Shown: piece after piece, positions 56,685 through 64,000 of the stretch
How positions within the stretch are numbered: position 1 is the first letter of the stretch
Layout of the letters: each line of letters opens with the position of its first letter
Assembly: GCA_928212115.1 (NCBI GenBank)
Contig: CAKMRJ010001112.1
Location: 410,830,112 to 410,894,111, forward strand
Length of the DNA stretch: 64,000 nt
Reading direction: 5' to 3'
From: Lactuca virosa
Lineage: Eukaryota; Streptophyta; Magnoliopsida; Asterales; Asteraceae
Translations under genes and position numbers: made by a program
Notes under the pieces: model-generated
The model's database searches: none
Told to the model about the DNA's origin: nothing
What the model saw: only the letters and a program-made list of their open reading frames with translations

Positions 56685-57443
56685 TGAAGGGTTTTGAGCA
56701 CTATAACACTCCTATGGTGCACATGCAACCCTAAATGCTTTGGATCTATGTTTTCTCTAATTATACATGTATATTTTCAATTTTCCAAAGCATTGTCCTA
56801 ACTAGCATACAAATTGCCAAATGAATAATACATCTAATTAGATGACATACCTTTTAGAAGGACTAGTAGTTCTTGACCTTTGAAAGCTTGAGCACCTCAA
56901 GTGTGACGCCTCTAATGGTTCACAAACACCAATATGCAAAATGAGACTTAAGAGAATAAGTTACTTAGCTTAAAAAGAAGGTGTAACTGATTTTGGTTCA
57001 TGAGGGTTCTATTTATAGTAGTGCACATGCTAGGGTTACACTTTGTAAACCCTAATGACCCATGACTTTCCACATTCTCATGCTCCATGGATTTAACCTC
57101 CATGGACTATCCATGGGTTATCTCATTGGATTAGCCCATCTAAATAATCATGGATCATTGGCCCACACTACAAGAATAATTGATTTACATAATCAATCCT
57201 CATATATTTAATTAGTCTCTTTTGACCAATAAATTAATTCCAAATTAATTCTTGATCAATACTAATTAAATAATTTCATATTAATATATTATACTTGTAA
57301 TATATTAATAAACAATAAATAACCTTATCCTCAAAAGTCCATCTTATCAAATTGCACTGGTGAAGGCAACCCAAAGGGACCATGCTACAATCGGGTCAAG
57401 TAGATCCCAGTAATAGTTATGGGCTTAGACACCAAATCCAACA
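56685..57443 (-). repeat. Copia-2 5' LTR
   Basis: 759 bp. On the minus strand the TATA box is CTATAAATAG at 57018-57009, inside a 10-bp palindrome. It is next to the PBS. Confidence 0.93.
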
Positions 57444-57489
57444 TATCAATGGCAGATCTTCGATCTTCTTTTGATATAAGGATGGCTCA

Positions 57490-59401
57490 TGTAACATCCC
57501 CAAAAATACAGATAAAATTTTGTTTTTAAATTCATTCGATTCATAAGAAACTGATATCAAATATTCGAAAGAGTCATATTGTAACATGTTATCAGAGTAC
57601 AAATCCAAAAATCACTAAGTGCGAAAAAACATAGATTGATGCGGTGCAATCAGGTCGGGCCCTTCCCTTTCGAACTGGAAGTACCTGACATAGAAACTGA
57701 AAACGGTAAGCACAAAGCTTAGTGAGTTCCCCCAAAATACCACATACTAAACACGCATACTGCCAAGCATATTTGGGTGTCGGCCTACCCCTTCGGTCTA
57801 TTTCAACTGGATACTACCAAGCATACCTGGGTGCTTTCCTACCCCTTCAATCTATCTCAGTCGGATACTATCAAGCATATCTAGGTGCTTGCAATCTCCT
57901 TTGGTCTATTTCAACCGGATACCTGGTCTATTTCACCCCCTACTACTACCACATAATATCATAACAGAAATCACAGAGTCATCAAGTAAATACAAACATA
58001 ACTGAAAATTATCACAAAGACAATCATCACCCTATAACATAAACTAGTGGGTCGGCCTTGGTGCCTTCGACCCATGGCTACTACGAAGGAAGACTCACCT
58101 CAGACTGTAGGTATCAAATCACACTCAGCGGATGACTCGTGGACTCCTCTCCCTATCACACAAGCATAAAACCCTAATTAGAAATTAGGTCATGTTCTAA
58201 CCCGAAGGTACAAAACCCTAATCCTTGACTTAAGGCAAAAAGGTTCCTTTACCTTTGCCTTATTGGGCCTCCTTCCCTCTAAGGCCCAAATCCACAAAAC
58301 CCAAAAAGGCATCCAAGCCCAGAATAGGGCCTCTAAGGCCCAATATGGCCCAAGAACCCCAACCATGGCCTTAGGCCCAAAAATGACTTACTATAATAAG
58401 GTGGGCCCGAGGCCCAACTTACTTAAGTCCAAAGCCCAACACCAAACGAGCCCAAAAACCTTTTAGGCCCACTGACTGAGTACGCATGACGTCCTTGGCC
58501 TATACTCCCAGTGTACGCTGGTGTTGACTAGGGGTCGAGGCGCTGACTCAGTACGTGCAACGTACACTGGAGTACGCTTGGCGTACTGGTCTGCCAACCC
58601 ATATTCACTTCCATGACTTAATCCATTAAGACCTAACGTTCAAAACTTAGATCCAGGCCCCTTAAAACGTCCTAAGCCATAAAGTTGCAAAAGTTATGCT
58701 TTTGCATGCAGGGATGGGGCTCAAAACATGAAACAAGTCCATAAACACACTTGGATGGTTCCTAACTCCTGCATGGTTGAGGCTTAACCATCAAGATCCG
58801 ATTTTTATGACTCAAAACACCTCCAAGAGCTCAAAAGGACAGCTCATATGGTCTGAAGTTGCTCAACTCCAAGAATCCAAACTATGGGACCAAAAGATAC
58901 CATTTTCTTCCCTACAACCTAGATCTAAGCATGCAATGGTTAAGGTTTAAACTTTATACCTTCAATTGGTCAGAAATGGTGCCAAACTTCTGGATCTACA
59001 AGCTCTTCCCACATCCTTGCTTCTTCCCAAGCTTCCTTCTTCTTCCAGTACTCTAAAGAACACCAAAAACTCTTAACAAAGCTCACAAATTCACTCAAGG
59101 TGGCTTAGGGTTCGATATTAGTACAACAAGGGCAATGGAGGCTGAAGAGGTAAAGGGCTTGGGGGACTTAAGTTCCTTAAATAGGGTGCAACCCCTAAAA
59201 ACTAGGGTTTGTCTCAGACTCACGTACGCCATGCGTACTCCACGTACGCCCAGCGTATGTGGTTAAGTCACGCGACCATATATGTGGCTAGTACGCTAAG
59301 CATACCCAATGAGTACGCCCAGCGTACTAACCAAGGGACCAATTTGAAAGAAATTTGCATTAGGGACTTAAAGAGAAACTTACCAAAACTTTAATGTTAC
59401 A
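57490..59401 (-). repeat. Solo LTR of the Gypsy-B superfamily, 1.9 kb
   Basis: It runs TGTAACATCCCC...TTAATGTTACA with a perfect TSD GCTCA (57485-57489 and 59402-59406). It shares the AAGCACAAAGCTTAGTGAGTTCC and ACTCACCTCAGACTG boxes and a reversed GGCCC block (58260-58460) with Gypsy-B. It carries many GTACGC-(n)-GCGTAC micro-inverted repeats (58490-58590 and 59210-59335). No interior remains. Confidence 0.9.
57685..58098 (-). other. Predicted intron in solo LTR 2
   Basis: Minus-strand donor GTCTGAG|GTGAGTCTTCC (58098). Acceptor TTTCTATGTCAG ends at 57685, with AACTCACTAAGCTTTGTGCTTA upstream. 414 bp. Confidence 0.45.
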
Positions 59402-59801
59402 GCTCATGTATGGCTTTTACGATCACATTAATGGTTAAGATATAAGTTAAAGTTTCAATCTTTCACTGATCATGGAAACAAAGTGGAATCCCCCAAATTT
59501 CATCAGATTCGTTAGGTTTTCAAGCAGTCAATGACCACACTACGTCAAATCGACGAAACGATCACACATTGTGAATTGGATTTTCATCAAAACCATGAAA
59601 AAATTAATATTGGTTTAAGAAATCATATAAAACTTGATGATAACAAGAAACTCGAATGGAAGTTAAGCGGCTGTTGCATCATCATCTGTGAAACTTGATT
59701 AGAGAGAAAAGTCAGATGCTTATCCATCCATGGCGATGAATTATTGGTGTGAAAAAGCTTTAGGTCACCATCAATCTTCAGCACATACACATACCTCCCT
59801 C

Positions 59802-59842
<41 letters not shown>

Positions 59843-60562
59843 AAAGTGTTTCTATTGGTTTGATTGTGCGTGGACCGGGGGTTTGTACTAAAGTATATAA
59901 CATAGTGCCTTTCGATGTGGTGGACATATCATTGGATCTTCTATTATCCAAAATATTTTTTTTGTTTCGTATGTCTTTAGATTTGTTTGAGAATGGACTT
60001 TTCTGATTAAATTTATAAGTAGATTGAAAACGTGTATGTTGATATCCACATGATATATTTGGGTTGACATTTGGATTGTACCGACAACATATGTACACTT
60101 GCTTGATAACGTGTTTTGACTGTTGCTACTGAAATTAGAAAGCATTGAAAAAAATATAGGTGATGTAAGTTATACTATACATATAAATATTTGTAACTTA
60201 ACATATATATTAAGAAAAAAAAGATAAAATAAGCATAGTGATATCATCGAAAATGATATATAACAGATTTATTAAATTAAAATTGGAAATAAATTCAAAG
60301 CAATGATGATCATGACGACCATTAGGTATGCAATAATAACAATATTTAATATAAATATATATCGGTTATGTCGCAAAAGGTCTACACTGAAGTAATTAAT
60401 CAATAACCTTAACATCAATTTGAAACATAAAAAATGTGAAAGAAAAATCAAATAAATTTCATGATAGAAAAAGAAATACCACTTGGTGTGGTGTGCATAT
60501 AATTAGATCTTCTATTATCCATATATAACTTTCTATTTTTTTTCTTTTGACTTTAGCATCGT
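59402..60562. repeat. Gene-free flank with CT microsatellite and first units of a large tandem repeat
   Basis: A CT run lies at 59805-59840. From 59917 a unit beginning GATGTGGTGGACATATCATTGGATCTTCTATTATCC, with GTAGATTGAAAACGTGTATGTTGATATCCACAT inside, starts. It restarts near 60489 (TGGTGTGGTGTGCATATAATTAGATCTTC) and is cut at 60562 by the next solo LTR. Confidence 0.7.
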
Positions 60563-62616
60563 TGTAACGTCCCCAAAATGATGACATAAAAATTTTCGTT
60601 TTTAGATTAATAAATCATTAGTACAATTATTTCCATAAAACCAAGGTAATTAGATTTAGCAAAACATCATCAAATCAGAGCAAATCACGGAGTGCGGAAA
60701 CTTGTGGTGTGTGCTCTACAATTATCCCGAGCTCTTCCAATTGAAAACCGAAGTACCTGAAACATAAAATGAATACCGTAAGCACAAAGCTTAGTGAGTT
60801 CCCCAAAATACCACAAACATACAACCACAGAATATCATGCGACATACATCTAGTTGCCATGGGCTATCCCCACGGTATTTACCTAGAATGGCATGGGCTC
60901 TCCCCATGGTCTGATATCCAAGTGCTATGGTTACCCCCATGGTCTTTACCTGGAATGTCATGGGCTCCCCCCATGGTCTAATATCCAAGTCCCATGGGCT
61001 ACCCCCATGGTCTTTCATACAAGTATCACAGAGACAACTAGCATTTCACATAACAAGTAATGGGCTGAAATTGGTGCCTTCGACCCATGGATATAGTTAG
61101 AAGACTCACCTCGGACAGCTGAAACCCACGGATACTCTCTGACTACAGATTCGCTAGAAACCTCGCGCCATCAAACAAATAACACCCAATTAAAATTTGG
61201 GTTCCAAACTCTATAACCAATAATCCATATATGGGGTAAAAAGACCATTTTACCCCTCACCTATTTTGGCCCAATACCAAGGCCCAAACTCACAATCAAA
61301 AGGCCTACAAACCAAATAATCACCCAAACCCCACTTATGGCCCAATTTTCCAAATTGGGCCCAAACCCCATCATAGGCCTTACCCTAAAGCCCATTAACT
61401 TTTCCCTAATCCAAAACACACATTCTCATATGGCCCAACAAAGCCCAAGCACCCAATCCCAAAACATAGCACAAACGGAAGCCCAAAACATGCAAGGCCC
61501 AACAAACCAAGTACGCGGGGCGTACAAGCACGTACTCGCAACGTACTCGCTTGGAGGCTTGTACGCTAAGCGTGCTTGCTTGTACGCCCAACGTACTCAC
61601 CCTATTCAGCCCAAACTTGATTTTTCACTTAACCCATTAAGACAAGGCTCCAAAACACAGATCTGAATTCCTTGAGCTGGAATATCACGTAAAGTTGCCA
61701 ACTTTACATTCATACATGGCTAAAAGAAGCTCTTAAGCTTAAAACGGACTTAATGGTTGACTTAATGCAGACATGACACCAAAATACACATAAAGCTTGC
61801 ACATTTATGCTTAAGGCTACTAAAACAAACTTAGATCTGAAAGGACAAACTCATAACCAACCTAACTCTTCCATAAACCCAAAAAGGAGACCAAAATCAT
61901 AATAAAATAGCCATGAAGAGATCTAATCATACACAATCCAATATGCAAACTTGATACCTCAAAAATCTTCCCCACAAGATGGTGATTTTGGATCCAAAGT
62001 CTTCCCACCAAGCAAGGCAACTTCAAGCTTCTCTTCTTTCCTTCCCAATGCCAAAAATGAGCACCAAGTACTTCTAATAGCTCAAGAACACCACCAAGAG
62101 ACTACAAGGTTCGATTTAGGGTTTTTAGGGTATGGAGGCTAGCTTAGAAATGAACCAAAGGGACTAACATAAGGCTTATATATGGTACAACACTAGACAT
62201 TAAGGTTTCATAATTTCCCTCGTACGCCCAACATACGAGGTCTCGCACCCCGATCCAAGCTTCGCACTACGCTAAGCGTACACCCCATTATGCATGGTGT
62301 AACTCCCTTCGCATCAGTAAGCCCCGCGTACTAAAGTTTCCCCTCAAACTCTAACTTATTCTGAAGGCTATAACTTCTTTGATACAACTCTGAAACCGAC
62401 CATCCTTATATCCATGAAAAGGTATTGAGAAGCTCTACATTTTTATCAACTCATACTTTCCATAAAATTCCCCGAACACAAAATCCAATTTCCATAAAAG
62501 CCCGCTGTTAAGTTACCAAAATACCCTTTGGCTCCAAAACTAACTCTGAATACCTGAATCATCCACATGCCATCACCCACACCCAAATGGGTAACGATTC
62601 GGAACAGGGCGTTACA
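60563..62616 (-). repeat. Solo LTR of the Gypsy-B superfamily, 2.05 kb
   Basis: It runs TGTAACGTCCCC...AGGGCGTTACA with a perfect TSD ATCGT (60558-60562 and 62617-62621). It has the same conserved boxes as the other two. Additional content is a four-unit CATGG(G)CT(A/C)(T/C)CCCCATGGT array at 60858-61010, GTACGC micro-inverted repeats (61510-61600 and 62220-62335), and one reversed CTTCTTTGATACAAC...CATCCTTATATCC cassette at 62365-62440. Confidence 0.9.
60757..61109 (-). other. Predicted intron in solo LTR 3
   Basis: Minus-strand donor TGTCCGAG|GTGAGTCTTC (61109). Acceptor TTTTATGTTTCAG ends at 60757, with AACTCACTAAGCTTTGTGCTTA upstream. 353 bp, the shortest of the set; it holds the CCATGG array. 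Confidence 0.45.
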
Positions 62617-63485
62617 ATCGTTAGATAATGGACTTGTAATACTAAAATTGGAAGTAGATTGAAAACTTGTATGTTGATATCCACATTATATATTTAGATT
62701 CACGTTTTCATTGTCACGGTCAACATACATAGAATTATTTAAAGAAGGTAAATGTTGTCGTTGATGGTTATCTACATTTGATATTCAATAGTAACAATAA
62801 TTAATAGGAAAATATCTTGGTTATGCAACATAAAAAGTGATGAAATAAAATAATATTTTAATATAATACGTTAAATATAAAAAATAAATGACAATCAAAC
62901 TAAATTGACCTGTAGATAAACAATTACCAATTGACATAGTGGACATAACATTAAATTTTCTTTTATCCAAATATAATTTTATATGTCTTTTTGTGTCTGT
63001 CTTTAGGATTGTTTGAATACATGTTGTATTTGTATCTTTAAACCAATAATAATTTATGTAATAAAACTATAATGAAAAAATGTTATAAAATCTTGAAAGT
63101 TCAATTAACAAAATGAAGATATTATAAATTTAAATGTGTAGCTATATAAAAATAATGTTAATATATCAAAATGTGTTTTTACATGACCTAAGCCTAATCT
63201 GCAAATTCATATTTTTTTTCTTTGTTTGTAATTGCATTACATATATAAAATATAAATAATATATACAACTTAATTGTCATATAAGATATAAAAATAGATA
63301 TTATAGATAAATAAAATACTTACCAAAAAATAGATTATTATAATAATAGGCTAGTGACAAATTTTTACACATGTCTACATCATCTCAAAGTTCAACAAGA
63401 TTAAAAGCAAATTAGCTACAGAAAATTTAAAATCCTAGATTTTACCACTAAAATTATTATATCTTGATTTTGACAATATTGTTTT
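62617..63485. repeat. Continuation of the large tandem repeat, then AT-rich sequence
   Basis: The second unit of the 59917 repeat resumes after the TSD (GTAGATTGAAAACTTGTATGTTGATATCCACAT at 62651) and a third begins near 62935 (GACATAGTGGACATAACATTAAATTTTCTTTTATCC). Beyond about 63060 the sequence is featureless and AT-rich. Confidence 0.65.
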
Positions 63486-63730
63486 ATAATAGGGATAATG
63501 ACTTAAAAGGGTAATATATTTTTCGATTTGTACACATTTGGTCACTGAGTTTTTTTTTTCGTCCACATTTACCCCTTCAACTTGTTAAACTGTATACATT
63601 CAGTCCTTATGACCGGCTACTCCAGGTTACCCGATAAAAATGACTTAATAGGGTAATATATTTCTCACTTTGTACACATTTAGTCCTTAATATTTTTGTA
63701 CACATTTAGTCCTTTTTTTACTCATTTAGT
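63486..63730. repeat. Internal duplication of a TTTGTACACATTTRGTC block
   Basis: AATGACTTAA(A/T)AGGGTAATATATTT occurs at 63489 and 63640. Each is followed by TTTGTACACATTT(G/A)GTC and further partial copies. It is probably part of an unclassified repeat. Confidence 0.7.
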
Positions 63731-63839
63731 ACTTATGAATGATTTTTTAGTTTTTTCTCACGAAATCTTACGTGGGACATTCATTAATGAGGTGTATGGG
63801 GCTTTTGATGCTTATATCCATCGCAATCTCGACTACTTG

Positions 63840-64000
63840 GTTGTTTAGGTCATGTGTTCTGAACGTCATAACTTCTTCATATGATCTCGGATTTTAACGA
63901 TCTTTATATCCATGCGTTCGTATTTTAGTCTACTACAACTTTCATTTAGATTACTCCCATTAAAAAATAATATATTTTTACTTACGCTTTTTATATCCAT
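63840..64000 (-). repeat. Gypsy LTR U3 cassette at the window edge
   Basis: GTCATAACTTCTTCATATGATCTCGGATTTTAACGATCTTTATATCC and CTACAACTTTCATTTAGAT are the reverse of the cassette repeated in the Gypsy-A LTR. A second copy seems to begin at the edge (CTTTTTATATCCAT). A minus-strand LTR therefore probably continues to the right. Confidence 0.55.

Overview
This is plant nuclear DNA, from a eudicot and plausibly Asteraceae (lettuce/sunflower type). The inference rests on the style of the retrotransposon ORFs, tRNA-iMet primer-binding sites, AT-rich composition, TA/CT microsatellites and the absence of any intact single-copy gene. I see no functional host gene, rRNA or CRISPR. Nearly all of the window is nested transposable elements, most of them dated or delimited here by their own LTRs and target-site duplications (TSDs).

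Layout. 1-5800: the right end of a decayed Ty3/Gypsy element (Gypsy-A, +), with gag zinc-knuckle, RNase H and integrase relics, polypurine tract and a ~3.5 kb 3' LTR. 5801-6220 plus 19414-19940: a minus-strand Gypsy LTR relic split by a complete 13.2 kb SIRE/Maximus-type Copia element (6221-19413, -, TSD AATTT). That element has gag, pol and a very long third ORF, all broken by frameshifts. 19941-23439: microsatellites, a Copia 5'-end relic, a long hairpin and TGTTCAT/ATGAACA arrays. 23440-26054: an Ac/hAT-like short element abutting a LINE that keeps its ORF1 tail and endonuclease but no reverse transcriptase. 27216-36882: Gypsy-B (+, TSD TAAAC), 2.8 kb near-identical LTRs around a gutted 4 kb interior. 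36883-43406: older LTR relics, interrupted by a solo LTR (38606-41476, TSD TCCTC). 43836-46061: two hAT-like elements, one carrying a tRNA-derived SINE. 46229 to about 49140: Helitron-like DNA on the minus strand carrying exons captured from two unrelated host genes. 49477-57443: a complete second Copia element (-, TSD TATCA). 57490-59401 and 60563-62616: two more solo LTRs (TSDs GCTCA and ATCGT). The rest is AT-rich decayed sequence.

Three things stand out. (1) The Gypsy-B-type LTRs, two copies plus three solo LTRs, share a consensus 5' splice site (GAG|GTGAGT). About 350-660 bp downstream lies CTCAC, a small stem-loop and a CAG 3' splice site. Gypsy-A has the same layout over about 2 kb. 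This predicts an intron inside the LTR leader. (2) The Helitron-like segment holds exon fragments recognisable as the DNA-damage NAC regulator SOG1 and as a PKHD-type 2-oxoglutarate/Fe(II) dioxygenase, in the same orientation and with splice sites still visible. (3) The SIRE element is saturated with the palindrome TCCGGA in coding and non-coding parts alike.

The TSDs allow the ancestral locus at the right to be rebuilt as 46229-49476, 57444-57489, 59402-60562 and 62617 onward.
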